From contig NZ_CBDAQN010000003.1 in assembly GCF_965199065.1 (NCBI RefSeq), positions 1,984,001 to 2,048,000 on the forward strand: a stretch of 64,000 nt of DNA, read 5' to 3'. Below, piece by piece: positions 54,201-63,359 of this stretch; the first letter of the stretch is position 1, and each line of letters opens with the position of its first letter. The position numbers and the translations under genes are program-made. This DNA is from Acidisoma sp965199065. GTDB taxonomy: Bacteria > Pseudomonadota > Alphaproteobacteria > Acetobacterales > Acetobacteraceae. The notes under the pieces are model-generated. The model made no database searches. It was not told the DNA's origin and worked only from the letters and a program-made list of their open reading frames with translations.

Positions 54201-55037
54201 TCAGGAGACTTTGGAATGTTGCTGGAGCCAGGCGCGGCTGGCGCGGGCGCCGTCCAGCGGATCGGGCCAGAAGTCCAGCTCGACCGCAATCCAGCCGTCG
54301 AACCCGCGCGCATCCAGAACCTCGAGCGTCGGCCGTAGATCGAGATCGCCGCGATCGATCGGGGTGAACGCGAAGGGGTCGCGCTGCCAGCCCTTCAGAT
54401 GCACGTAGGTGACGCGGTCGTAGTGCTCCTCGATCAGCGCCGCCGGGTCGCCGCCAGCGGCCGCCAGATGCGCCGTGTCGGGGCAGAAGCCGATTCGCGT
54501 ATGGGCGAACACGTGGCGTATCTCGTCCGGCGTTTCGGCCATCGTCGTGAGATGCGGATGGTAATGCGCGGAGAGACCATGTTTTGCGGCGACATCCGCC
54601 ACCCGGTCGAGCGCCGCGCCAAGCCGCTCGTAGTCGCCGTCCCGCACGCCGCCGGCGCGTTTCGCACCGCCGCCGACGACGAGATGCACCGCGCCCGCTT
54701 CGGCCGCCAAAGCAGCCGCCTTTTCGATCCGCCAGAACTCGTCGTCCAGAATGTCGGGATAGATGAAGTTGCCGCCGCTATAGACGGAGAGCAGGGACAG
54801 ACCATGATCGGACAACAGGCGGCGGAATTGGCCGATGTCGCCGGCGTGCTCCAGCAGATTGCCGTCGAACACCTCGACCGCCTGATATCCGGCGGCGGCG
54901 ATGTCGGCGAAGGCGCGACGCATGTCGCCGAAGGTCACGTAGAACAGGTCCTTGACCGAGGTGACACCGACCGGATGTCCGCCCAGCGGTCCCCAGCAGT
55001 TTGCGTGATAGGCGAGTTTCTCGCTCATTGCGGCCAT
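54201..55037 (-). CDS. Sugar phosphate isomerase/epimerase (IolE/Hyi-like TIM barrel)
   Basis: This 278-residue xylose-isomerase-like TIM-barrel protein has LAYHANCWGPLGG, LLSVYSGGNFIYPD and AVHLVVGGGAKR. The metal-binding region is YHPHLTTMAET then GFCPDTAHLAAAG, and the late Glu is in GWIAVELDFWP. Relatives are IolE and hydroxypyruvate isomerases, acting on inosose, 3-keto sugars or hydroxypyruvate. Paired with a Gfo/Idh/MocA enzyme, this suggests oxidation of a sugar followed by isomerisation or dehydration. GGGGGA precedes the ATG at 55037. Confidence 0.8.
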   Translation of the reverse strand: MAAMSEKLAYHANCWGPLGGHPVGVTSVKDLFYVTFGDMRRAFADIAAAGYQAVEVFDGNLLEHAGDIGQFRRLLSDHGLSLLSVYSGGNFIYPDILDDEFWRIEKAAALAAEAGAVHLVVGGGAKRAGGVRDGDYERLGAALDRVADVAAKHGLSAHYHPHLTTMAETPDEIRHVFAHTRIGFCPDTAHLAAAGGDPAALIEEHYDRVTYVHLKGWQRDPFAFTPIDRGDLDLRPTLEVLDARGFDGWIAVELDFWPDPLDGARASRAWLQQHSKVS

Positions 55038-55056
55038 TGATTTCCCCCAAGTCCCT

Positions 55057-55992
55057 TTATCGTCGGTTGACCGACACCGCGAAGATGATGATGGCGCCCT
55101 TGATGATCTCCTGCACGCTCGTCGAGAACCCCATCACCAGAAGCCCGAACCCGATGATGCCGATGAAGATGGCGCCGATCACCGACCCGATGATGGTGCC
55201 GTAGCCGCCGAACAGGCTGGTGCCCCCGATGATGACCGCTGCGATGACATCGAGCTCCAGGCCCGAACCAAGGCTCGGATTGCCGGCGGTGCTGCGGGCG
55301 GCGAGCATCATGCCGGCGAGCGCCGCCGTGGTGCCGCTCAGGACGAAGGCCCAGACTTTCGTCCTGTTCACGTTGATGCCGGAGAAGTTCGCAGCCAGCG
55401 CATTGCCGCCGACGGCCAGCACACGGCGCCCGAAGAGCGAGACATGCAGGAGGTAAAAGCCGGACAGCACAACCAGCAGCGTCCACCAGACGGGCGAGGC
55501 AACCGTCAGGAAACTACCGTTCCACAACGCGTTGTTGATGCCGTCGCTCACGATCGGCACGGGCATCGTGTTGGTGACGGTGAGGGCCGCGCCCGAGAAG
55601 ACGCTGAGCATGCCGAGGGTCACCAGGAACGACGGTATCCGCAGGCGCGTCACCAGCAATCCGTTGATGGCGCCGATCGCGGCGCCCATGGCGAGCGTCA
55701 GCAGGGCGCTCGGCCATGCCGGCACGCCCGCATCAAGGAGCAGCGCCAGGATCATGCCCGAAAAGCTGGCGACCGACCCGACCGAAAGATCGATCTCGGC
55801 CGAGATGATGACAAAGGTCATACCGATCGCGATGACGGAGACGATGGCGGTGATGCGCAGAATGGCGCTGACAGTCGCCATGGTTGCGAAGTTCGGCGCG
55901 AAGATCGCAAAGAAGATCGTGACCCCGAGGAAGATGACGTAGGTAATGTAGTCGCGCAGCAGCCCGAGTAGCTTTGAGCCTTGGCTAGTCAT
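55057..55992 (-). CDS. Sugar ABC transporter permease (RbsC type)
   Basis: This 311-residue permease of the branched/monosaccharide (RbsC/AraH) family has eight to ten hydrophobic helices. Marker blocks are AIGMTFVIISAEIDLSVGSV (canonical), NGLLVTRLRIPSFLVTLGM and VIIGGTSLFGGYGTIIGSV. The ATG overlaps the stop of the ATPase gene (ATGA). It imports a pentose, hexose or polyol with its neighbours. Confidence 0.9.
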   Translation of the reverse strand: MTSQGSKLLGLLRDYITYVIFLGVTIFFAIFAPNFATMATVSAILRITAIVSVIAIGMTFVIISAEIDLSVGSVASFSGMILALLLDAGVPAWPSALLTLAMGAAIGAINGLLVTRLRIPSFLVTLGMLSVFSGAALTVTNTMPVPIVSDGINNALWNGSFLTVASPVWWTLLVVLSGFYLLHVSLFGRRVLAVGGNALAANFSGINVNRTKVWAFVLSGTTAALAGMMLAARSTAGNPSLGSGLELDVIAAVIIGGTSLFGGYGTIIGSVIGAIFIGIIGFGLLVMGFSTSVQEIIKGAIIIFAVSVNRR

Positions 55993-57509
55993 GCAATCAC
56001 CGGATTCTTTGAGGCTGTGAGTTCTTCTTGGAGCAGCGCCCGTAATCCGGCTTCGTCCAGACCCGGCTCCACTTCGCGCGTGATACGCCCGTCGATCATC
56101 AGCAGGATACGGTCGGCGGTCGTCGCCAGTTCCTCGAGTTCGGAAGAGATCAACAACACGCCGACGCCCCCCGCCGCGGTTCGCCGCATGAGCGCGCGCA
56201 TCTCGGCCTTGGCGTTGACATCGACGCCCGAGGTCGGCTCGTCGAGGACGAGTACCCTCGGCGCGGTGGCGAGCCACTTTGCGAAGACAACTTTTTGCTG
56301 GTTGCCGCCGCTCAACTCGGACGCCGCCTGGCGCGGTCCACGCGCGTTGATGGCGAGAGCGCTGCGGAAGCGGGTGAACAGACCGTCGGCCTTGGTGCGG
56401 GAGTAGGCGGGCCAGTTGCCGCCCACGCGCAGCCGCTTGAGGTTGGGCAGCGAGATGTTCGCGGCCAGACCCTGGTCCAGCACCAGACCTTCGCGCCGCC
56501 GATCCTCCGGCACCAGAGCCAGGCCCGCCTGCACGGCATGCGCGGGATTGCCGGGCGGCACGATGCGGCCCTCGACCCTGACCTCGCCGACACGGTCCGG
56601 GATGAGGCCCACCAGCGCCTTCGCAAGCGTCGAGCGGCCGCTGCCGACGAGGCCCGCGATCCCCACCACCTCTCCGGCAGCCACCGTGAAGTTCAGGTCC
56701 CGCAGTTTCCGCCCGGTGTTCAGGCCGCGTACCTCGAGCGCCGCGGTGCCGGCTTTCGCGGCAGTAGCGCCCCGTGCTTCGGCGATCGCGGTGCTGCGCG
56801 ACATCAGGGCCGAGATGTGGGACACCGATGTTTCCGCAGGGCGCATCGGCCCGATCAGCCGGCCATCCTTGATGAGGCTGATCCGGTCGCTGATGGAGAA
56901 GATCTCGGCCATCCGGTGGCTGATATAGATGATGCCGATCCCACGCGATTTGAGTTCGGTGATGATCCGCACCAGCACGACCTCTTCGCTGACGGTGAGA
57001 GAGGATGTCGGCTCATCCATGATGAGGACACGTGCCCCGCGCGCGACCGCCTTCAGAATCTCCACCATCTGCCGTTGCGCGAAGGGCAGACGCCCGACTT
57101 CCGCATCCAGGTCGAGCGGGAAGCCATAGAGCGCGATCAGCTTCGCGGCCTCGCGGCGCATCGCTCGCCGGCGAACGCTCCAGCCGAACCCCTTCGGCTC
57201 GCGCCCGAGGAAGATGTTGTCGGCGACGGTGCCGTTGGGCACCAGGCTGAGCTCCTGGAAGATCATCGCGATCCCCCGGCTCAGGTGCTCTCCAACCGAT
57301 CCCCCGGCGATCGACTGACCATCGAGCGCGATTGTGCCGGCATCCTGGCGATGGACGCCCATGAGTATTTTCATGAGCGTCGACTTTCCGGCTCCGTTCT
57401 CGCCGAGGAGCGCGTGCACCTCGCCGGCGTCCAGCGAGAAATCCACTTCGGACAGAACGCGGTTCTGCCCGAAGCTTTTGCTGATGCCGCGCATCTCGAT
57501 CAGTGGCAC
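55989..57509 (-). CDS. Sugar ABC transporter ATPase with two ABC domains (RbsA/MglA type)
   Basis: This 506-residue fused double ATPase has a canonical N-terminal Walker A (GENGAGKSTLMKIL), a signature that is replaced by LPFAQRQMVEI, and Walker B VLIMDEPTSSLT. The second half has a degenerate P-loop (GLVGSGRSTLAKAL), signature LSGGNQQKVVFAKW and VLVLDEPTSGVD. One strong and one weak site is normal for this family. It sits between the binding protein and the permease genes of the operon. Confidence 0.9.
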   Translation of the reverse strand: MPLIEMRGISKSFGQNRVLSEVDFSLDAGEVHALLGENGAGKSTLMKILMGVHRQDAGTIALDGQSIAGGSVGEHLSRGIAMIFQELSLVPNGTVADNIFLGREPKGFGWSVRRRAMRREAAKLIALYGFPLDLDAEVGRLPFAQRQMVEILKAVARGARVLIMDEPTSSLTVSEEVVLVRIITELKSRGIGIIYISHRMAEIFSISDRISLIKDGRLIGPMRPAETSVSHISALMSRSTAIAEARGATAAKAGTAALEVRGLNTGRKLRDLNFTVAAGEVVGIAGLVGSGRSTLAKALVGLIPDRVGEVRVEGRIVPPGNPAHAVQAGLALVPEDRRREGLVLDQGLAANISLPNLKRLRVGGNWPAYSRTKADGLFTRFRSALAINARGPRQAASELSGGNQQKVVFAKWLATAPRVLVLDEPTSGVDVNAKAEMRALMRRTAAGGVGVLLISSELEELATTADRILLMIDGRITREVEPGLDEAGLRALLQEELTASKNPVIA

Positions 57510-57546
57510 GCCGTGCTCCCGGGGATGATGAGGCTACGACCGCCCG

Positions 57547-58698
57547 TCAGAAGCACTTTCCCGCGCAGGCGGCGATCACGTTGTGCGGCGGCGGTTCATG
57601 CGTGACAATCTGCAGTGCACTCAGCAGGTCCAGCTTCTTCACGCGGAGCGTCGGCACTTCGATGTAGGGAGGCACCTTCTCGCCCAGCAACGCCATCGCG
57701 GCGGACTTCGCTTCGGCCACGCCCTGGTCGAAGGGACGTTGCGCCCCCACTGCCAGGAACTGGCCGCGCGCCACGAACAAGGCGCTGTCCGGCGCGAGGT
57801 CGTTGGTCGTGATGGTGACATGGCGGCCAAGTGTTTCCGCCGCGGCCACGACCTGCTCGGCAGGCGTGTCCCAGGCCACGAAGAAGCCCTTGAGCTTGGG
57901 ATGTGCCGTCATCATGGCGGTTGCGACGCTGTAGGCAGCCTCCGGGCTTGCGAATGTGCCGACACCGTCGACCTTGATGCCGGGATATTCGGCGAAGGCC
58001 TTCAAGGCACCCACCTTCCGCACGTACACCGAGTAGTAGTAGTCGTAGACGAGGGTGATGACGCCGACTTCACCTTTCCCGCCCATGGAGTCAGCGAGCT
58101 GCTTCGCCGCAAAATAGGCGTTCTTCTCGTTGTCCGAGGCAGTCACCGAAACGTAGTCCTTGCCGGGCGCCATGCCGACGGGGACGTTGTCCATGAACAC
58201 GAGCTTGATGCCGGCCGCCGCCGCCTTCTCATAAGCCGCGGCTTCGCTCTTCGGATCGATCGGGATCGAGAAGATCACGCTCGGCTTGCGCGCGACCATT
58301 TCCTCGAGGTCGCCGATCTGCGTTCCCGGCTGGAACTTCGCATCCGTGACCGCAACGACCTTGATGCCGAATCCGGCAAGAGTTTGCTTGATGCCTTGGA
58401 CCTGCAGCAACGGCCAGCCTGCGGCCATCGTATGCATGACGATGCCGGCGGTGAAATTGCCGGCCTTGAGCTTGGCGATCTGATCGGGCGTGAACTGCAA
58501 CACGTCCGGAGACGAGGCCGGTGCGCCCTTTGGAAAGCCAGGCACGACCTGGCCCGTCGGCGTCAGAGGCAACGGCGCCAGGAGCGCTTTCGCGTCAGGC
58601 GGGATGTTGTTGGGCCAGGAATAGCTCTGGGCCAGGGCCGGCACACTCATCAGCGCCAGCATTGCCGCAGCCGATGCGAGTTTCTTGTACAGTCTCAT
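57547..58698 (-). CDS. Sugar ABC transporter substrate-binding protein (type I periplasmic)
   Basis: This 383-residue periplasmic binding protein has a Sec signal (MRLYKKLASAAAMLALMSV, cleavage after LAQ). The ribose/galactose-type fold shows GIVMHTMAAGWPLLQVQGI, VIFSIPIDPKSEAAAYEKA, KLVFMDNVP and TITTNDLAPDSALFVARGQ. An unusual Pro-rich N-terminal extension of about 60 residues precedes the fold. The C-terminus carries two Cys (AACAGKCF) that may form a disulfide. First gene of the operon, so the promoter lies in the upstream gap. Confidence 0.9.
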   Translation of the reverse strand: MRLYKKLASAAAMLALMSVPALAQSYSWPNNIPPDAKALLAPLPLTPTGQVVPGFPKGAPASSPDVLQFTPDQIAKLKAGNFTAGIVMHTMAAGWPLLQVQGIKQTLAGFGIKVVAVTDAKFQPGTQIGDLEEMVARKPSVIFSIPIDPKSEAAAYEKAAAAGIKLVFMDNVPVGMAPGKDYVSVTASDNEKNAYFAAKQLADSMGGKGEVGVITLVYDYYYSVYVRKVGALKAFAEYPGIKVDGVGTFASPEAAYSVATAMMTAHPKLKGFFVAWDTPAEQVVAAAETLGRHVTITTNDLAPDSALFVARGQFLAVGAQRPFDQGVAEAKSAAMALLGEKVPPYIEVPTLRVKKLDLLSALQIVTHEPPPHNVIAACAGKCF

Positions 58699-58758
58699 GA
58701 CGTCATCCCCCTCTGATTTTCCTGTTGTTGTCAGTTCCGGCAGGCGCGCGCAAGTGGG

Positions 58759-58990
58759 CTATCCCGTGCTCGAGATATTGTCGAAGCCGCTGTTGAGAAT
58801 TAAATCGCCGAACGGCCAGGACACGCGCGTTTTTTAGTCGATCGGCTGGAGGCCATACTTGCAGCGGCGCCGGCACGGGATACGCCACGTCCATGTCGAA
58901 CATCTTAGCAATGTGCAGCCACAGAGGCTCCCAGCGGAAATAGTTGATCGGCAACATTCGATACGCCGCCCCCAACCTGCTCAACGATAA
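58759..58990 (-). pseudogene. Degenerate 3' part of a PRISE-type short-chain dehydrogenase
   Basis: Read leftward, two frames together give the end of a progesterone 5-beta-reductase/iridoid-synthase-like SDR. One frame holds INYFRWEPLWLHIAKMFDMD and PVPAPLQ. Another holds KYGLQPID, an internal TAA, then VSWPFGDLILNSGFDNISS, ending in TAG at 58759. The family has NGDxFRWxxxWPxIA, a KYGL-type motif and SWPFxDFxxxxGFDxISS in this order. A deletion, a frame change and the in-frame stop show it is dead. The N-terminal Rossmann part is not found. Confidence 0.65.
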
Positions 58991-59546
58991 GCTGTTGAGC
59001 GTCCCGTAGTTCTTTAATCGTAATGAAGTCCTGCGTCAGCAGGATTGTCCTGTAGCCCAACTTCTTGCCCTCTACCGAAGCGGCCGCCGGCTCCGTCTGC
59101 CACGCCGACTGGTGCTCATCACCATCCTCCATCGTCGCCTTTTATTTTGAGTGTCACTTCAGGCTCGTTCATCCGGCCGACGGACGTCTGTCGCGTGCGA
59201 ACGCGCGAAGACACGGCAGCGCAACATCTCACTCAGATCGAACATTCTGGACGGGTGGCGCCGCGACGATACCAACCATCCGACAGTCTGCTTTCCTCCG
59301 TTCTGGTCTAGGCCAGATGCAAGTTGTATGACACGTTAGCGGCTCCGGCTGAGGGCGCAAGAGCAATTTGAATGACGGACAGTGATTGACGCAAATGTTC
59401 CCGCCGTCATCCGTCCGGTCTTGTAATCGACGCCTCTGGCGCGCCGGCACCGAACAGACTTGCCGTTCAGACGCGAAAAGGAGCTAAGCTCGCGGGCGAC
59501 TTGAAGTAACAACCGTCCGGCGCCAATGGGGAGGAAGGACGACACC
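58991..59546. other. Gap between pseudogene and FadR-type regulator
   Basis: About 550 bases show no convincing gene. Short frames on both strands lack family resemblance. It should contain the promoter of the rightward regulator and, together with the pseudogene stretch, that of the leftward sugar operon. I see no clear palindromic GntR operator. Confidence 0.4.
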
Positions 59547-60308
59547 ATGCGATCGCGCAGCCGCACGGAACAACTGGCCGAAGCGTTGCGCGCACGTATC
59601 GGGCGCGGCCATTTCCCGGTCGGGTCCAAGCTGCCGTCAGAGCAAGCTCTCGCCGCCAACTTCCAGGTCAGCCGCACCGTTGTCCGCGAGGCGGTCACAC
59701 GGTTGAAGGCGGACGGCCTGATCGAGACGCGGAAGGGCGCCGCCGCGCGGGTGCGCGCGGTCAAGGTGTTGCAGGATGGCGCGCTTTCCATCCCGCGCTC
59801 CATCGACGGGCTGCTTGGCTTTCTTGAGGTGAGGCGCGCGATCGAGGCCGAGATGGCTGCCCTGGCCGCCGAACGGCGCACGGAACAGCAATGCCAAGAG
59901 ATTCACGAGGCGATGCTGGCGATCAGCCGGTCGACTGACGAGCCTAATCCGGGCGTCGAGGAAGATCTCAGCTTCCACCTCTCGATTGGCCGTGCCACCT
60001 CGAATGCCTACTGGAACCAGTTCGTGCGGCTGTTCACGGAGCCGATGCGCGCAGCGATCCGCCTGACGCGCGCCAACGAAGCGCGGAGCCGCAACTTCGC
60101 GTCCGATGTGGCGGAGGAGCACCGGCTCATCTTCGACGCCATCCGGCGCCAGAACCCAGAGGAGGCTCGCGCTGCGGCCCATGCCCACCTTGAAAACGCC
60201 GCGACCCGCGTGCTGCTCGCGGATCGGGAATTCTGGCAGCAGGAGGGGCGCCTGCTTGCCGAGGATTGGGCAGCCCAGGATGGCCTCGGCCGAGGATCTG
60301 CCGGTTAG
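59547..60308 (+). CDS. GntR-family (FadR-type) transcriptional regulator
   Basis: This regulator of about 253 residues has its N-terminal winged helix in residues 5-70 (RTEQLAEALRARIGRGHFPVG, KLPSEQALAANFQVSRTVVREAVTRLKADG, ETRKG). The all-helical FCD effector domain (about 85-230) has EVRRAIEAEMAALAAE and the metal-ligand-type Asp/His residues (FHLSIGRAT, EEHRLIFDAI, AHAHLEN). GGAGGA at 59530 points to the ATG at 59547 rather than the ATG at 59526. It is placed between the leftward sugar operon and the rightward oxidoreductase genes, and could control either. Confidence 0.9.
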   Translation: MRSRSRTEQLAEALRARIGRGHFPVGSKLPSEQALAANFQVSRTVVREAVTRLKADGLIETRKGAAARVRAVKVLQDGALSIPRSIDGLLGFLEVRRAIEAEMAALAAERRTEQQCQEIHEAMLAISRSTDEPNPGVEEDLSFHLSIGRATSNAYWNQFVRLFTEPMRAAIRLTRANEARSRNFASDVAEEHRLIFDAIRRQNPEEARAAAHAHLENAATRVLLADREFWQQEGRLLAEDWAAQDGLGRGSAG

Positions 60309-60441
60309 CCGGGACGGCGGGAGCACACGCAACTGTTGACTGCGGACAGGGACCCGCAGGTTGCGAATGTTCGACCAAAGTGGAACAACGGTCCTCACAC
60401 GGCAGACGCCGGGCGTCTGCCCCTTTGGATGGATTGGCTTC

Positions 60442-61536
60442 ATGGCATCGCTTTTCGACCCCTTCACGCTCAAGTCGGTCACCCTCAAGAACCGCATCGC
60501 GGTGTCCCCGATGTGCCAGTATTCCGCCGATGACGGCATCATCAACGACTGGCACCATGTGCATCTGAACAGTCTTGCTCGCGGCGGATCGGGTCTGGTG
60601 ATCGTCGAGGCCACTGCGGTTTCGCCCGAAGGGCGCATCACGCCCGGTTGCACGGGCATCTGGAGCGACGCCCACGCCGCGGCCTTCGCGCCGATTGTTG
60701 CAGCCATGAAGGCGACCGGGGCCGTTCCTGGCATCCAGATTGCCCATGCGGGACGCAAGGCGAGCGCAAACCGTCCTTGGGAAGGCGACGATCATATTCT
60801 CGCCGGTCAACCTGGCGCGTGGGAGACGATCGCGCCTTCGGCCATTCCGTTCGGCGCCAATCTTCCCAAGGTTCCACACGCGATGACAAAAGACGACATC
60901 GCGCGCGTCCAGCGGGATTTCGTGGCGGCGGCGGAGCGCGCCCGGGATGTGGGGTTCCAGTGGCTCGAGCTGCATATGGCGCACGGCTACCTCGGCCAAA
61001 GCTTCTGGTCCGCCTACTCGAACCAGCGCGACGACGACTACGGCGGCAGCGTCGAGAACCGCGGCCGCTTTATCCTTGAGACTGTAGACGCGGTTCGCCG
61101 CGTCTGGCCGCAGAACCTGCCGTTGACCGCGCGCTTCGGCGTGACCGAGTTCGACGGCAACGATCAGACGCTCGAGGACAGCATCGGTCTGATCCGGGAG
61201 ATGAAGCAGCGCGGGCTGGACCTTATCGATGTGAGCATCGGATTTTCGACGCCGGAAGCGAAGATCCCCTGGGGGCCGGCGTTCATGGCGCCAATCGCGT
61301 CGCGCATAAAGCATGAGGTCGGCATCGCTGCTTCCACAAGCTGGTACGTGTCTCAACCCGAGCAAGCCGATGGGCTGGTACGGGATGACAAGGTGGATAT
61401 CGTGATGCTCGGGCGGCCGTTGCTGGAAGATCCGCACTGGCCTTACCTGGCCGCGCGGGCGCTTGGCGTGGAGAAGGCGGCCTGGACGTTGCCCGCTCCC
61501 TATGCCCATTGGCTCGAGCGCTACCGCGCCGCCTGA
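60442..61536 (+). CDS. Old-yellow-enzyme family NADH:flavin oxidoreductase (YqjM type)
   Basis: This 364-residue FMN TIM-barrel ene-reductase has SLFDPFTLKSVTLKNRIAVS and MCQYSADDGI (with the Cys typical of the YqjM class). Further blocks are QIAHAGRKAS, LHMAHGYLGQSFWS (His-x-x-His substrate ligands), NRGRFILE and VMLGRPLLEDPHW. It would reduce an activated C=C bond with NAD(P)H in the cytoplasm. ATG at 60442 gives the usual start; in-frame codons upstream are not family-like. It lies 133 bases after the regulator gene. Confidence 0.9.
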   Translation: MASLFDPFTLKSVTLKNRIAVSPMCQYSADDGIINDWHHVHLNSLARGGSGLVIVEATAVSPEGRITPGCTGIWSDAHAAAFAPIVAAMKATGAVPGIQIAHAGRKASANRPWEGDDHILAGQPGAWETIAPSAIPFGANLPKVPHAMTKDDIARVQRDFVAAAERARDVGFQWLELHMAHGYLGQSFWSAYSNQRDDDYGGSVENRGRFILETVDAVRRVWPQNLPLTARFGVTEFDGNDQTLEDSIGLIREMKQRGLDLIDVSIGFSTPEAKIPWGPAFMAPIASRIKHEVGIAASTSWYVSQPEQADGLVRDDKVDIVMLGRPLLEDPHWPYLAARALGVEKAAWTLPAPYAHWLERYRAA

Positions 61537-61581
61537 GGCTGGGCTCCCGAACAATGACCTAGCCGGGACGGCGGAGGATGC

Positions 61582-62901
61582 ATGCTCTTCACGCCTGTCC
61601 GCCTCTTCGGACTTGCGCTTCTGGTGGTCTTGCTTGGCGCGGGCGGCTTTTTCGCCTGGGCCAGTCAGCCGGCGATCGACGCGGCGCCGCCGCCGCCGCC
61701 GTCCGCCTTCAGCAAGGCGACTGTGGCGAAGGGCGCGCTGATTGCGTCCACCGGCTACTGCGCGGAGTGCCATACCGCGCCGGGTGGAGCTCCGTTCGCG
61801 GGCGGCTATCCGGTGGCGACCCCGTTCGGGACCATTTACGGCAGCAACATAACGCCCGATATGCAGACGGGCATCGGCAGTTGGTCGGAAGCGGCGTTCC
61901 GCAGAGCCATGCACAGGGGCATCGCCCGGAACGGCGAGCACCTCTATCCCGCTTTCCCCTACAACCACTTCACCCTGGTCAGCGACGACGATGTCGCTGC
62001 GCTCTATGCGTATCTGATGACGCGTGCTCCGGCGAACCATCGGGTGCCGGCTCCGCAGCTTCCGTTCCCGCTCAACATCCGCCTGGTTCTCGCAGGCTGG
62101 AACCTGTTGTTTCTGCATGAGGGTCGTTTTCAACCGGAGCCGAAACAGAGCGCCGCGTGGAACCGTGGCGCCTACATTGCCGAGGGTCTCGGCCACTGCG
62201 CCGCCTGCCACACGCCGCACAATGCCTTCGGGGCAGAAATCGCCTCGGCGCAATATGCCGGCGGTCATAGCGATGGCTGGCTCGCACCGGCCCTGAACCA
62301 CGGCTCCCCGGCACCCGCTCCCTGGACCGAGGATGAGCTGGCAACCTACTTCGGCAACGGCTTTGTACAGAACCACGGCCTTGCGGCGGGTCCAATGCAG
62401 AACGTCACCGAAAATCTGCAACGCCTGCCGAGATCCGATCTCGATGCGTTGGCGACCTACATCGGTTCCTTCGAGCCGCCACCTTCGCCTGGCAAAACGG
62501 CTGAGGCCGTCGCCGCAGCCGACAGGGTTGCCTACCGCCCTGCAACCGCTCAGCAGATGAGCCTGCAAGGTCCGGCAACCAGCGGCGAGGCGATCTACGC
62601 GGGCGCCTGCGCTTCCTGCCATTTCCTCGGTGGCAACCAGCCGTTCTACCGGCCTGTCACGTCGGGGCTCAGCAGCGTCACGCATGCCCCCGACCCGGAT
62701 AACTTCATCCAGATCGTGCTGCACGGCGTGCAGCCGCCGCCGGGCGCGGAAGAGCGATGGATGCCGCCCTTCGCAGGGGTGCTGACCCCATCGCAGATCG
62801 TGCTGCTCGCGCAGTATGTGCGTCATCATTTCACCGATGAGCCGGCCTGGACCAAGGTCGGCGATGCTGTCGCGCGCATCGAGAAGGAGGCACAGCGGTG
62901 A
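61582..62901 (+). CDS. Triheme c-type cytochrome, dehydrogenase electron-acceptor subunit
   Basis: This 439-residue membrane-anchored cytochrome has an N-terminal signal/anchor helix (FGLALLVVLLGAGGFFAWA). Three heme-binding CxxCH motifs follow: CAECH (near residue 60), CAACH (near 210) and CASCH (near 345). The layout matches the cytochrome subunits of periplasmic alcohol, gluconate and aldehyde dehydrogenases. It passes electrons from the downstream molybdenum enzyme to the respiratory chain. Its stop overlaps the GTG start of the 2Fe-2S subunit. Confidence 0.9.
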   Translation: MLFTPVRLFGLALLVVLLGAGGFFAWASQPAIDAAPPPPPSAFSKATVAKGALIASTGYCAECHTAPGGAPFAGGYPVATPFGTIYGSNITPDMQTGIGSWSEAAFRRAMHRGIARNGEHLYPAFPYNHFTLVSDDDVAALYAYLMTRAPANHRVPAPQLPFPLNIRLVLAGWNLLFLHEGRFQPEPKQSAAWNRGAYIAEGLGHCAACHTPHNAFGAEIASAQYAGGHSDGWLAPALNHGSPAPAPWTEDELATYFGNGFVQNHGLAAGPMQNVTENLQRLPRSDLDALATYIGSFEPPPSPGKTAEAVAAADRVAYRPATAQQMSLQGPATSGEAIYAGACASCHFLGGNQPFYRPVTSGLSSVTHAPDPDNFIQIVLHGVQPPPGAEERWMPPFAGVLTPSQIVLLAQYVRHHFTDEPAWTKVGDAVARIEKEAQR

Positions 62902-63359
62902 TCACGCTCACTGTCAACGGTGTGACGCACCGGATCGGCACCGATCCGACAACTCCTTTGCTCTACGTGTTGCGCAACGAACTCAGGCTCAACGGCGCCA
63001 AGTTCGGGTGCGGGCTCGGCCAGTGCGGCGCGTGCACCGTCATCGTCGACGACGACCCGGTGTTCTCCTGCGTCGTGCCGATCTCCGTGCTCGAAGGCCG
63101 GTCGATCACAACGCTCGAGGGCCTGGGCACCGCGGACCAGCCGGGCATCGTGCAGAAGGCCTTCATCGAGGAGCAGGCGGCGCAATGCGGCTACTGCATT
63201 CCGGGCATGATCATGCGCAGCGAGGCTCTGCTCCGGCGGAACCGGTCGCCGACCGACCAGGAAATCAGGGACTGGATGCAGCCGAACCTCTGCCGGTGCG
63301 GCACTCACATGCGCATCATAAAAGCGATCCGGCGAGCAGCCGGAGAGGTTGCCGCGTGA
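62898..63359 (+). CDS. 2Fe-2S subunit of a molybdenum hydroxylase (IorA/CoxS type)
   Basis: This 153-residue iron-sulfur subunit has a plant-type ferredoxin domain, with the first cluster in CGLGQCGACTVIVDD and a later Cys. The helical second domain has CGYCIPGMI and CRCG, giving the two-cluster pattern of the xanthine oxidase family. GTG start overlaps the cytochrome stop, and its own end overlaps the next gene start. With the cytochrome and the large subunit it forms an isoquinoline-1-oxidoreductase or aldehyde-dehydrogenase-like complex. Confidence 0.95.
   Translation: MITLTVNGVTHRIGTDPTTPLLYVLRNELRLNGAKFGCGLGQCGACTVIVDDDPVFSCVVPISVLEGRSITTLEGLGTADQPGIVQKAFIEEQAAQCGYCIPGMIMRSEALLRRNRSPTDQEIRDWMQPNLCRCGTHMRIIKAIRRAAGEVAA

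Noticed and set aside
60127..62829. A 900-codon minus-strand open frame opposite the regulator, ene-reductase and cytochrome genes
   Set aside because: The three plus-strand genes have clear motifs; the antisense product has none.
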